The notes beneath the pieces were generated by a model. That model ran no database searches, was not told the DNA's origin, and was given only the letters and a program-made list of their open reading frames with translations. Positions 1 through 10,245 of a stretch of DNA of 64,000 nucleotides are shown here, in pieces. Position numbers and translations under genes: made by a program. The stretch covers positions 124,001 to 188,000 of the forward strand of contig CAJQUW010000885.1 of NCBI GenBank assembly GCA_907163375.1, written 5' to 3'. How positions within the stretch are numbered: position 1 is the stretch's first letter; every line of letters begins with the position of its first letter. This stretch comes from Prostheceraeus crozeri. Lineage: Eukaryota; Platyhelminthes; Polycladida; Euryleptidae.

Positions 1-4
1 TGCG

Positions 5-3000
5 TTGCTCGACTCAGGCAGTCACAGGACTTTTATAAAGCAGGACAGACTTCGAGATATTGACTATGAAAAAACCGGAACTCAAACATTGAGAATTTCT
101 GGATTTAATGATAGTTGGACACAAAATTGTGATATTGTCGACGTAAAAGTTGTGGTAGACAACACAGAGCTACCAGTAGAGATGACCGCTTCACCACTTC
201 TTTGCGATTTCCATTTCGATGATCATAGTACTGTGATTAGTTTGTTGAATAATCACGGGCTTCCCAGTTGTCCAAGTTGCAATGATATCAACATTGATGT
301 CATCGTTGGAGCCGATTTGTATTATACATTCGTTACAGGAAAATGTATTCGCTTGAATCAAACTACCGTTGCAATTGAAACAGACTTCGGATGGACTGTC
401 CATGGAAAATTGGCTCGAAATGGTAATCGTACAACAGTAACTTGTAATCCACTCTTGACAGACAATTCAGTCGAAAGCATTGACATTGAGAAATTTTGGG
501 ACACTGAGGTCGCAGGTATAATTCCGAAGGGTGAGCTTTCTATTTGCGACAAAGATGTGTCATTCGCTCATGAAAAAACAATGAGTTTTAAGAATAATCG
601 TTATGTTGTCCGCTTTCCTTGGAAGTCTGATGCTTGTTTGAGCTCTGATTGCTTGTATCAATGCAAAGGTAGATTAAAACAAACAATGAATAAACTCTTA
701 CGCACGGGTAGATTGACAGACTACGACAACATAATCAAAGATTATTTGCATGAAGGAGTTATTGAAAAAGTTGACGAGCCTTTCAAAAATGATGATCATA
801 GGTATATTCCACATCATGCTGTCATTCGGGAGGAGAAAATCTCATCCAAATTGCGCATAGTTTTCGATGCTTCGGCAGAAGATGACAGCAAGACCTCTGT
901 GAACGATTGCATGTACGCAGGGCCAAATCTTTTACCAAACGCTCTCGGTGTGCTGACGAGATTCAGACTGTATGAATTCGCGATGATTGGAGATATTCAA
1001 CGTGCCTTCTTGCAGATTTCATTATTCGGAGATGATCGAGAATATACCAGGTTTCTTTGGTTTGAGGAGAAACTGGGTAATGAATGGCCGAAAACAAAAG
1101 AAACCACATTTCGCTTTACTCGAGTACCTTTCGGATTTCGAGCATCGCCCTTTTTGCTAAATTCCACTATAGCTCATCATTTACGGAAATACGAAGAATC
1201 TCACAGAACAACCATTGAAGCAGTGCAAGGCAACATTTATGTCGATGATTTGGTGCTATCAGCCTCTTCACCACATAATCTGATCAAGCTGAAAGGAGAT
1301 TTGATTATAATTTTCGATGCTATGTCCATGAAATTGCATAAGTGGAGGTCCAATTCGAACGAAATCGTTGAATTTGAAGAAAGCAATGACACTGTCAAAG
1401 TTCTTGGAATCAAGTGGAACTACAAAGAGGATCATGTTTCAATCAGCTTGAACACTGAGCACTTGAAGTTGGAAACCAAACGTCAATTCGCAAGTTTCTT
1501 AGACGAAATTTTTGATCCGTTGGGATTGATATCGCCCATTACTTTGCAGTACAAATTGATATTGAAAGATATTTGGGATTTAAAGCTTGATTGGGATAGC
1601 AAACTCCCCACAGCCATAATGAGTAAGATAAACTCGTTAAACACAGAGCTTCAGAAAGTTGCGAATCTACGGATTCCTCGCTGTTTAGGGTTGAAAGCAG
1701 AATTCGATTATGTTGAATTGCATGGTTTTGGAGATGCCTCAGCGAAGGCATATGGCACAGTTGTTTACCTGAAAACACCAAATTCTAGCTCTGCAATAAG
1801 CAACTTAATTGTATCGAAAACACGACTATGTCCGAAAAATGATTTATCAATCCCTAAACTAGAATTAATGGCTGCGTTGATAACTGCAAGGATTTTGACA
1901 CAAATGAAGCAGGAGCTCACAAATATCACAGTGGCGAAAATGTACGCTTGGTCTGATTCGAAGGTGTGTCTTTATTGGATAACAGGAAGCCAGAAAAGAA
2001 CACAGCCTGTTTTCGTGAAGAACCGGATACTTGAGATACAAAGTTTGATTCCAGCAAGCAATTGGCGCTACATTCCAACGACTCAAAACCCAGCTGATTA
2101 TACGACAAAAGCTATGCCCACTTGTAAATGGCTGAATTCAGATTTATGGTGGAATGGTCCTACTGAAATTCACAATCCCGATGACGTTCTTTGCTTATCA
2201 ACTGCAACACATGTTGAACAGGAGGAGTACGAGGACATCGAATGTCCAGTGCTTCCAGCGATCGTACAAGAAGATTTCATTGATATATCAAGATTCTCTC
2301 AAATGCAACGATTGCTCAGAACTGTATGCTATATTATGCATTTCATTTCTCGATGCAAAGGTGAAAACGGAAGCAGTCTATTCTTCTCTAGAGATGAAAT
2401 TCTGAAAGCAGATAACGAGGTCATCAAGCTTTGTCAAAGAAAATCATTTTCAGATGATTATCAAAATTTGATCAGTGATAGGGAAATCTCCAAGAGCTCC
2501 AAGCTCCATAATCTCGAGCCATTTTTGGATGATGACATGATCTTGAGAGCAAAGGGAAGATTGTCGCAAGCCGATCTTATTTACGACACAAAGCATCCAA
2601 TCATTCTTGATGATTGTCATTACACAGAATTGTTAATTCAACATCGTCATTCGCAATTGTTTCATGCTAAACTCTCGATCATTCTTGTGGATATTCGTAA
2701 AAGATTTAGGATAATAAAAGCTCGAAGAATCATTAAAAGAGTTATCAACAACTGCGTCAAATGCAAACGCTATCGTACTAAGCCGCACATGGAAAGATTC
2801 GCAGCCTTACCACGAGATCGAGTTTCTGATGCATCAATGCGACCTTTCGAATCCATAGGCCTGGATTATTTTGGACCGATCATTCTGTTCACAGGAAAGA
2901 AGAAGTTTTATGTTCTCCTAATCACGTGTTTGAAAATTCGAGCGATCCATATGGAAGTTGCTGAAAGTTTAGACGCTGAAGGCTTCATGAAGGCATTCAT

Positions 3001-3682
3001 TCGATTTATTGCCCGTAGAGGAATTCCATCAAGCGTTACTTCTGATAACGCAAAGACATTTCAGAAGGCTGCTTCTATGACTTCTTTGCAGTTTCGGATT
3101 GACTGGAAATTCAATACTCCAAAGGCTCCATGGACTGGTGGCGTGTGGGAACGTCTTATACGAAGTGTCAAGGACTCCCTACGATTCGCATTAAAGAAAG
3201 GGTTGACCAGTCCAAACGACTTTCACACCATTGTTTGTCAAATTGAAGAGTTGATTAATCGCAGGCCAATAACATACTATTGTCAAGAGGACGAAACTCT
3301 GCCATTGACACCAATGAATTTTTTACTTCCAAAAGAAGGAATCACAGCAAGTCAATCTAGTGAAGTTTTGAATAGAGCCAGCGCATTGACTACCTTCAAG
3401 GACACCAAAAGAGTGTTCAATGCATTTTGGAGACGCTGGAAAACTGAGTATCTGGTTTCGCTGGTAGAGAACAAATCACCCCTCAAAATTCGAAGTCATA
3501 ACCTGAGTATAGGAGACATTGTTCTACTAGATGAGGGTACAAAGCGTGACTTCTGGCCAATGGCAAAAATTTTGCAGCTTCACTACGGGCGTGACAAGAT
3601 TGCTAGAAGTGTCACTCTCTTTTGTAACGGAAAGGAGTTGAGGCGGCCAACTAGACTTGTACATAATCTGGAGATTATTTGA
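5..3682 (+). CDS. BEL/Pao pol polyprotein (partial at 5' end)
   Basis: About 1225 codons are open from the window edge. The first residues carry a retropepsin DSG active site (LDSGSHRTFI), as in Pao-type protease. Reverse transcriptase covers roughly residues 240-430, with the YVDD box near 412. RNase H begins near residue 570 (GFGDASAKAYG). An integrase zinc finger lies near 880-925. Catalytic integrase acids are visible at GLDYFGP (about 953), TSDNAKT (about 1012) and GGVWERL (about 1048). The C-terminus from about 1110 resembles the BEL/Pao-specific DUF5641 region. The product would copy the element's RNA and insert the cDNA. The true start lies outside the window. Confidence 0.92.
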   Translation: MLDSGSHRTFIKQDRLRDIDYEKTGTQTLRISGFNDSWTQNCDIVDVKVVVDNTELPVEMTASPLLCDFHFDDHSTVISLLNNHGLPSCPSCNDINIDVIVGADLYYTFVTGKCIRLNQTTVAIETDFGWTVHGKLARNGNRTTVTCNPLLTDNSVESIDIEKFWDTEVAGIIPKGELSICDKDVSFAHEKTMSFKNNRYVVRFPWKSDACLSSDCLYQCKGRLKQTMNKLLRTGRLTDYDNIIKDYLHEGVIEKVDEPFKNDDHRYIPHHAVIREEKISSKLRIVFDASAEDDSKTSVNDCMYAGPNLLPNALGVLTRFRLYEFAMIGDIQRAFLQISLFGDDREYTRFLWFEEKLGNEWPKTKETTFRFTRVPFGFRASPFLLNSTIAHHLRKYEESHRTTIEAVQGNIYVDDLVLSASSPHNLIKLKGDLIIIFDAMSMKLHKWRSNSNEIVEFEESNDTVKVLGIKWNYKEDHVSISLNTEHLKLETKRQFASFLDEIFDPLGLISPITLQYKLILKDIWDLKLDWDSKLPTAIMSKINSLNTELQKVANLRIPRCLGLKAEFDYVELHGFGDASAKAYGTVVYLKTPNSSSAISNLIVSKTRLCPKNDLSIPKLELMAALITARILTQMKQELTNITVAKMYAWSDSKVCLYWITGSQKRTQPVFVKNRILEIQSLIPASNWRYIPTTQNPADYTTKAMPTCKWLNSDLWWNGPTEIHNPDDVLCLSTATHVEQEEYEDIECPVLPAIVQEDFIDISRFSQMQRLLRTVCYIMHFISRCKGENGSSLFFSRDEILKADNEVIKLCQRKSFSDDYQNLISDREISKSSKLHNLEPFLDDDMILRAKGRLSQADLIYDTKHPIILDDCHYTELLIQHRHSQLFHAKLSIILVDIRKRFRIIKARRIIKRVINNCVKCKRYRTKPHMERFAALPRDRVSDASMRPFESIGLDYFGPIILFTGKKKFYVLLITCLKIRAIHMEVAESLDAEGFMKAFIRFIARRGIPSSVTSDNAKTFQKAASMTSLQFRIDWKFNTPKAPWTGGVWERLIRSVKDSLRFALKKGLTSPNDFHTIVCQIEELINRRPITYYCQEDETLPLTPMNFLLPKEGITASQSSEVLNRASALTTFKDTKRVFNAFWRRWKTEYLVSLVENKSPLKIRSHNLSIGDIVLLDEGTKRDFWPMAKILQLHYGRDKIARSVTLFCNGKELRRPTRLVHNLEII

Positions 3683-3914
3683 TAAATTTGTCTGTTGTTA
3701 GTTGATGAATTTATGTGTTGCAAAAGCATCTATATCAGTTTTAGAGTGCTCATCTTTCCATAAGTGTGACCAAACGTTATGAACTTGAAATGGTTACACT
3801 GCTTTTACCTTCCCCTAAAATGGTGTTAAAGAATGATTTCGGCGAGCAATGTGCATTCAACATTGTTGTTACGAATATCGCATAGGAACAGTACAATTCG
3901 CTTCTGTTGGGGAG

Positions 3915-4150
3915 TGTTATGAAAACTATGTTTTCTTATATGTTGTGATAACTATGTTCTCGATGGTTTGATATCTCAACACTCACTTGTCTTGTATCAT
4001 GCTATATGCTCAAGATATCTTTCTTAGTGCTGTGGTAACTTTTGACATTTACTTCAAATTTTGTACTTGTCCATCAATGTTGTGATCTGACCATAAAGGA
4101 ATCATAAACTTTGGATTTGTTTTCTACTGAATTGCGTCAGTATCATTACA
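3915..4150 (+). repeat. Probable right LTR of the BEL/Pao element
   Basis: A 236-bp segment begins TGTTATG and ends CATTACA, giving TGT...ACA ends. It follows a short G-rich tract (TTGGGGAG) that could be the polypurine primer. It ends where the downstream tandem repeat begins. The partner LTR is outside the window, so the ends are inferred. Confidence 0.7.
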
Positions 4151-5050
4151 CTCCTTCTGCCCGAAAAACGACTTTTCTCATCCCAAAACCACCAAAACCT
4201 GACTTTTTCCAACTCTGACAGTTTCCTGCCATTTTCCTCCCTAAACCCAAGAAAATGAGTCCAAACTGAGCTTTCCACTGCCTTTTTCTCATTCTCAGCT
4301 TTCAAATGAGCTATGGCACGACTTTCTACCATCTCTACAACCAAAGGTGGAAGTGTGACAGGAGGGGGTGGGGGTGGGGGTGGGGGGCAGAACTTTTTCT
4401 CTCCGATTGAGTTGGGAAGACGTTCCTAGACCCAACTTTGACCAAAACGTCCGAATTTGCACTCCATTTTCCCATCGGAGCACTCCTTCTGCCCGAAAAA
4501 CGACTTTTCTCATCCCAAAACCACCAAAACCTGACTTTTTCCAACTCTGACAGTTTCCTGCCATTTTCCTCCCTAAACCCAAGAAAATGAGTCCAAACTG
4601 AGCTTTCCACTGCCTTTTTCTCATTCTCAGCTTTCAAATGAGCTATGGCACGACTTTCTACCATCTCTACAACTAAAGGTGGAAGTGTGACAGGAGGGGG
4701 TGAGGGTGGGGGTGGGGGTGAGGGTCAGAACTTTTTCTCTCCGATTGAGTTGGGAAGACGTTCCTAGACCCAACTTTGACCAAAACGTCCGAATTTGCAC
4801 TCCATTTTCCCATCCAAGCACTCCTTCTGTCCGAAAAACGACTTTTCTCATCCCAAAACCACCAAAACCTGACTTTTTCCAACTCTGACAGTTTCCTGCC
4901 ATTTTCCTCCCTAAACCCAAGAAAATGAGTCCAAACTGAGCTTTTCACTGCCTTTTTCTCATTCTCAGCTTTCAAATGAGCTATGGCACGACTTTCTACC
5001 ATCTCTACAACCAAAGGTGGAAGTGTGACAGGAGGGGGTGGGGGTGGGGG
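4151..5050. repeat. Tandem repeat, ~335-bp unit, about 2.7 copies, G4-prone
   Basis: Units start at 4151, 4483 and 4821 with CTCCTTCTG; spacings are 332 and 338 bp, and the third copy is partial. Copies are nearly identical over most of their length. The main difference is the length and pattern of a G-rich tract at 4361-4387, 4693-4725 and 5031-5050. Each tract has four or more runs of three or more Gs. Open frames on both strands here reflect the repeat and are not called as genes. Confidence 0.92.
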
Positions 5051-5120
5051 ACCCGTTTCCTCCTCACGGACCCATTCCTCCCAGCACATCCTTGACGAAC
5101 TCCCTCACCTTCCTTCCAGA

Positions 5121-5147
5121 GGGTGGGGGTGCGGGTGGGGGTGGGGG
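5121..5147 (+). other. Fourth G-quadruplex-capable tract outside the repeat unit
   Basis: A G-rich stretch of four or more G runs separated by T or C lies about 70 bp after the last tandem unit breaks off. Sequence composition supports G4 potential; function is unknown. Confidence 0.6.
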
Positions 5148-5159
5148 CTGAGTCAGCAT

Positions 5160-6104
5160 TTCACATTTTGCACTTGCGTCTGGAATGTGCTTACTACTTC
5201 GGTGGACAGTGATTCTGCTTTTAAGTTTGTCCTTTTAAGTTGAGTATATTTAGCTTGAAATTTTCTCATTGGCAAGGAAGGACTCCGAACCTTAAATGTC
5301 TGACGATATTCTACACGTTCTTTGTGTGTACTTTTGCATTATATATAAACTTCTCATTACTCTAATGTACCAAACTTAGCGGCGACAGATTTGTCATCTT
5401 TTTAGCCAAGATGATTTTCAGATATTCATATTGACCAATTTCAAGAATTCGCTCTGGCTAAAATTTTTGGTGACAACTTCATTTTCAAATTAATGCAATT
5501 AAGTGTAAATAATGCAAAAATACACGGAAAATACGAGTAGAATAACGTGAGACATTTCTGCCTTCACAAGGGAAAACCGTGTAGTTTGACCTGCATGGTT
5601 TTGCCTAGTGTGTCCGAAATTGAATTAGCACATGCTGATGCACATGCTAGCAGAAGCTTAAGTTCAAATCTACTTTGAGTAGAAGTTAATGATTTGATAA
5701 ACCATGTAGTTTGGTAGATTTTATTGCGATATTTTGGTAAAACCATTCAGTTAAAACGGCAGGGTTCTTCGGTACAGTGTGACATAGTTGATATTGAAAT
5801 TAATCATTCGAAACCATGTAGTTTAAACTACAGTGTTTTCCATGTTACCTTATATACATTCTTTAAATTGAATGAATTATCCAAAACCGTCTGTTATCAT
5901 GCATAGGTCTTTGCCTTTCAATATTTTACCCTACTTCGTTCATATAAACAAATTAAAGTAATATACTGAAGGTTATGTATACCTGATTTCAACTATAAGC
6001 CATGCACTAATGGTCACTGAAAATCATTATAAATTTTCATCATTTTGATCGACTATTGCACTCGCCGTACATTACAATAGATTATCGTGCTTAAATTACA
6101 TGTA
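5160..6104. other. AT-rich stretch with a dispersed AAACCRTGTAG motif
   Basis: No gene is seen. Between about 5561 and 5890 a degenerate motif recurs: GAAAACCGTGTAGTTTGAC near 5572, its inverse near 5590, AAACCATGTAGTTTGG near 5700 and GAAACCATGTAGTTTAAAC near 5810. The same motif recurs at 9.05-9.44 kb. The rest is unassigned. Confidence 0.5.
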
Positions 6105-6536
6105 CACTGTAAAACGTTGACTGACAATTGACAGACATTTATCCTACAAAATCTATTTTGTCGGTCATTGTTAGTTCTTGTAGGATGATTGCCACTGAAC
6201 ACCTACAATATCTGACAAAAGCGACAAATTGAATAGCAATGAATTACAGCTTAAATCTTATCAAAAATGTAGGTAATTAATTAAATTATATCAAAGTAAA
6301 TCATGGTTTTGCCACACAATAATGCAGATTGCCCGAAAGTCAAGCAATCACTAATCGAAAAAATTAATCAATATTCAACAGCTTTTGTTTAGTTAATTTG
6401 CATACAAAGCATCTGATTCGACATCGGTGGAGAACCTACAAAATTCGTCGGATATCGCAGGATATCGGGGGTGACAATCGTCAGCTGATTTTGTCAGCAA
6501 TTTTGTAGAATTATTGTCGGTCTACGGTTTACAGTG
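6105..6536. mobile_element. Non-autonomous TIR element with CACTG ends
   Basis: The 432-bp element begins CACTGTAAAACGTTGACTG. The inverse of its right end reads CACTGTAAACCGTAGACCG. TA precedes the left end and CA follows the right, so a TA duplication with one change is possible. The interior repeats CCTACAAAAT, TTTTGTC and TGTCGG in both orientations near both ends. CACTG ends with subterminal repeats are typical of EnSpm/CACTA derivatives; that family assignment is inference. No coding. Confidence 0.7.
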
Positions 6537-6860
6537 CACGCCTATTGTGTTAATCGTACATATATCGTATATGCGGTACATGACATTATTGACACACTGA
6601 CATCAAGTTGTAACAAGAAATGTGGCACTTTTGGGTTAGTGAGGTATACAAATAACTATTAGAGTGTCACTTCACAAACATCTCGTCGTCATCATACACT
6701 AGTAAAAAATCAAGGCAGCGCAAAATATACTGTCGAATAATTGTACAAGACCACTCTTTACCGGTTACTCGAGATTTTTAAAGTTGCAAGATCAGAAGAC
6801 TTAATAGTTCAATTGTTCATTCAGTTGTAAGCTACAGAAGACTTAGTGCAGGCTCAGATA
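6537..6860. other. No feature recognised
   Basis: AT-rich, no coding or repeat structure recognised by eye. Confidence 0.5.
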
Positions 6861-8585
6861 TGAATAGCAATAGTTACGGACTTCGGCAATTGAGAGCGGC
6901 ACTAAAGCAGAGCAAGATTAAGAACATTGGCAAGATATACATATACGACCAGCCAAATACAAATCGAGGCTAACAGCGGGAATACACGATCATGGCTCTG
7001 CTGCAGCAGTCAATGGTACCGTGTTGTCTTCAGATGTGACTCAACCTATGCAGCATGATCCTGTGGTCAACATTAGTTAGACCTCGCATGTGGCTCCTTT
7101 TTTGGTTGGACCGTCGATTGATGCTTGGAACTATATAATGAACGCTTCTGTATTAGATTTACCTCAACAGAGTTTTCTTAAATTTTTGAATGAAGACGAC
7201 AACACTAGAAAGGCCGAAGTATATACATGATTGTCTAATCCCGGTAATTTCGAATGAAGAACAAAATGCTGATTCAGTAAATACCGGTGCACGAGTTCAA
7301 TCAAAAAACGAAAGTTAGATAAATTTGCTTTGAAACACCCGACTGATGCTCTTCTTGCTCCCACAATAAATTGTCAAACAGATGTAAACATTTGAGTGTG
7401 AAAATGTCGATTTTGATACAAGCTTCGTCATTCGCGATCATTGTTGGTCGAAAACTGTTCAAGGCTCGATGAAAATGTCGTTCTTACTCCTACAGTTGAT
7501 GTCTATAAGTAAGTAAGCGCTTATTCAGTCAGTGAAAATCGTAAAATACATGAAAGTGACATGAAATGAGAGATAATAACGAGTACCATAGTGAAGTTTA
7601 CAAGAGCCTATACATCATGACTGCTTACACGAAAACTGTGACATCACTGCTCACAGATAGAAGTAGAGCGTCAAGAGGAAGCATGCGCCTTGATTCAAAT
7701 CGAGCATTCCAATCTGACGAAAAAATTGTATGTGTAGCGTTAGACATGCAGAAGGTATTGCATACACCTAAACTTTCAACGAAATAATCTTTCTTTTCAA
7801 GGAAGTTGAATTACTTTCATGAGACTTTCTCATCGGTCAGCGATAATGGTTGTGCACGTTGCGTTCTTTGAAATGAAGAGGAATCCGGTCAAAAGACGAG
7901 TAATATCGCCACTACCTATATTGAAAATATTTTGTAGTTTGCTCGAGATACTGAGGAAATCATTTTCTGCTGTGATAATTATAATTCACAAATAAAAACT
8001 GCATATTTTTTGAATTACTGATCAGAAAAGTAAATGACCACATGATCAAGTCAAGAACGATACAAGTATGAAATATCTGGAGGTTGGACATACACACATG
8101 TCAGCAGTCATGGCAACATAGTAAAAAAATAAAATCTCACGACAAAATTTGCGATTTTGTGGATTATAAGAATCTAATTTTCAATCTCTTTATGGGATTC
8201 ATGTCTTGGCTCTCGCCAATGAGGACATGTACAAATTTGAATCTTCCTGACTAAAAAAGCTTCCCCGATTTTCTGATACGCGAAAGATCATGTTCACAAA
8301 ATGATCAATAAACAGTCATATCACCAATGATTTTCAACAAGAAGAATTTGAAGAAGCTGCCTTCCTGAAAAAGTCGAAATCAATTATGTTCAAGACTGTG
8401 TTCAGAAATATATGATTCCCCTGGTCAATGTCCGAAAGACAGAAAAAAACGAGGTATTGGAGAGGTGAAATTTAACGTTTTGAAAAAAGTTTCTGAAACC
8501 ATGCCTTAGAGTGGACAATATTCCCCTTGTATCGAACGATGTTGAAGACTTGACCACATCTCCAGACAGAAATTTCTGATTGATC
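6861..8585 (+). pseudogene. Decayed transposon-like gene with DUF7869-type region
   Basis: Short open pieces in changing frames show remembered features of a large transposon-like invertebrate family. VALDMQKVLHTPKLSTK (from about 7735) resembles the family's FDLQ-x-LPTPK block. Further on, weak matches to a DN-x-x-x-QN acidic block (near 7975) and to KYLEVGHTH..S.HGNIEKK (near 8065-8125) follow in the right order. Upstream pieces around 6861-7240 may be its N-terminal half, which I do not recognise. Frame shifts and stops are many, so the copy is dead. The family name is from memory (DUF7869-like); a profile search would decide. Confidence 0.5.
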
Positions 8586-9050
8586 TACATGCACGTCTTA
8601 ACGAATATTTAGTAAATATGTAGGATTAATATCAACTTATGTGTGTTGGCCTTCCGGTAATTTTTAGTCTATTTTTAAAAGCAATTAGTGTTTTTGACCT
8701 GATTATGCATATTTTACTCATTTATTCTAAGTTGCTTTTTCTTTTATGTTAAGCTGAATTAGAGTAGGAATTTTAAAGGCTGTTGAAACTGCCTTTTACA
8801 ATGTTGTTAGATATTAAGTAAGAATAATGAATATTACAACAATATTAAGCGACAATTATGATTTAATTATAATCAAGTTGCTTCATGAAAGATCATAATG
8901 AGATTTTATCACCAAGTCGGTTTGATAATTGCTTCAGTCATGCAAATATAGCAAAATGCTGTAGAGCAATTCAGGATGAAAAATTAGGCCTCGTAACTGT
9001 TACACTTCTTTAATAACAGATAATCCTACAGAAATATAATTACAAATATT
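8586..9050. other. No feature recognised
   Basis: AT-rich DNA with no recognisable coding or repeat. Confidence 0.5.
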
Positions 9051-9440
9051 TCAATGTACATGGTTTTGCTGTAGCAAAAGACAACTTCGCTTAATAAACT
9101 ATTACCATCGTACATATTAAGATAGTCTGCGAACAACGCACTAGAACTTGATCTACATGGTTTCGCTTTAAGATAAAGATCTACATGGTTTTGCTGGTTT
9201 CGCCAGTCAGATAGGATTTTCAAATTCTGATATATACCATGGGCCACCCTGTAAAAAATAAGTAAATTGCAATGAAAATTATATGCCTACATAGCTTCTT
9301 GAACGATGAGGTGGCTCATCAAAAATTTATTCAAAAATTCATTATTCAAGAATATCGGATGTTCTATATGGAAAAACGCAAAAATTCTTTAATCGCTTTT
9401 TTTCAAAATTAGTCAATTTCAAATTGCACGGCTTTCCCTT
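9051..9440 (-). repeat. Second cluster of the AAACCATGTAG motif
   Basis: On the minus strand, AAAACCATGTACATTGA, AAACCATGTAGATCAAG and AAAACCATGTAGATC lie at about 9053, 9159 and 9180. GAAAGCCGTGCAATTTG lies near 9420. A mariner-like end (inverse reads TACAGGGTGGCCCA) sits at about 9245-9258. Orientation is opposite to the cluster at 5.6-5.9 kb. Confidence 0.45.
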
Positions 9441-9639
9441 GTGACGGCAAATTTCGGGTTCGGAGCCCTGGTCAATGAGGGAACTTAAAGTTAAACAGTG
9501 ATATAAAATTACTTCCCATTGACTGAAGGTTTGAAATTGTAATGTCTGGCGCCATTCGATATTATTCCGTTTTAAATAACCAACTTCGGGAGACCGTTTT
9601 TTAGTCATTCCTAGTCCTCGCGCCCCCTGACCTACTATA

Positions 9640-10245
9640 TGCTGTAATACACATGTCCATTGCGTAGTATTGTTTTCAATACGTTCTGACATAACACCAT
9701 AGCGATCGAACAATGAGCAACCAGTTCAACATTAAACACGCCAAATTGTGTGGAGTTTCAGTGACTGTACAGATCCGGATCACACAGCAAAGAGACCCAG
9801 ACAATGTCAAGTTCTACAGAGAAGTTTGTGAGCGATTTTTCATGCGCCTGCTATCTTTTTAATAATGATAAGAGGGACCAACATTATCGAGGAAACTTTT
9901 GCGCAATGATCTGAATTCTTCGAATCTGAAGGAATTGTGACGATCGGAACATTTTGAAGGAATTCACAGCAATCTGCAAGCGACCCCACGAATCAGTTTG
10001 AATTTGCACTTCTAGCAAAGTGACACAATTAAACAATCTAATTCTGCTGTTTCAAGTAATTCTATCAAAATGATTTTCTACATAAAAAAATGGTGATGAC
10101 CGTAAATCTTTACAAAATACACTGATCAACAGCTGCCATCTTCCTATTGTCATCCACTTGAAGCAGCCATCGTTTAGTTACTGTTGTCATGACAACACAT
10201 ATCCACGACGCACTATTGTTTTCAGTGTCTATGTCTGTCCTAATC
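9640..10245. repeat. Dispersed repeat family, copy 1 (with internal direct repeat)
   Basis: The stretch 9690-9985 matches 16860-17100 in inverse orientation at roughly 85-90% by eye. Part of it (about 9840-9985) also matches 54805-54945. A sub-motif containing TATTGTTTTCAATACG occurs at about 9665, and a related TATTGTTTTCAGTGTC occurs near 10212; the latter block also matches 59370-59470. A 123-codon minus-strand frame at 9342-9713 runs through this and the neighbouring DNA; I do not recognise it and do not call it. Element class unknown. Confidence 0.6.

Larger units (their letters stand above)
1..4150 (+). mobile_element. BEL/Pao LTR retrotransposon (right part; left part outside window)
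   Basis: The visible part has the BEL/Pao order: aspartic protease, reverse transcriptase, RNase H, integrase, then a right LTR. The visible coding part looks whole, with no breaks, so the insertion looks young. The right LTR abuts a tandem repeat whose other units begin with the same sequence, so the element probably inserted into that array; more units may lie to its left, beyond the window. The 5' LTR, gag and target duplication cannot be seen. Seen: open coding and the LTR-like end. Known: family domain order. Inferred: age. Confidence 0.9.

Noticed and set aside
4102-5089. Several minus-strand open frames of about 100-138 codons in the tandem repeat
   Set aside because: They repeat with the DNA unit, read through poly-G tracts and show no domain.
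9342-9713. 123-codon minus-strand frame as a gene
   Set aside because: Overlaps repeat DNA, shows no motif, and the frame is not kept in the related copy at 16.9-17.1 kb.
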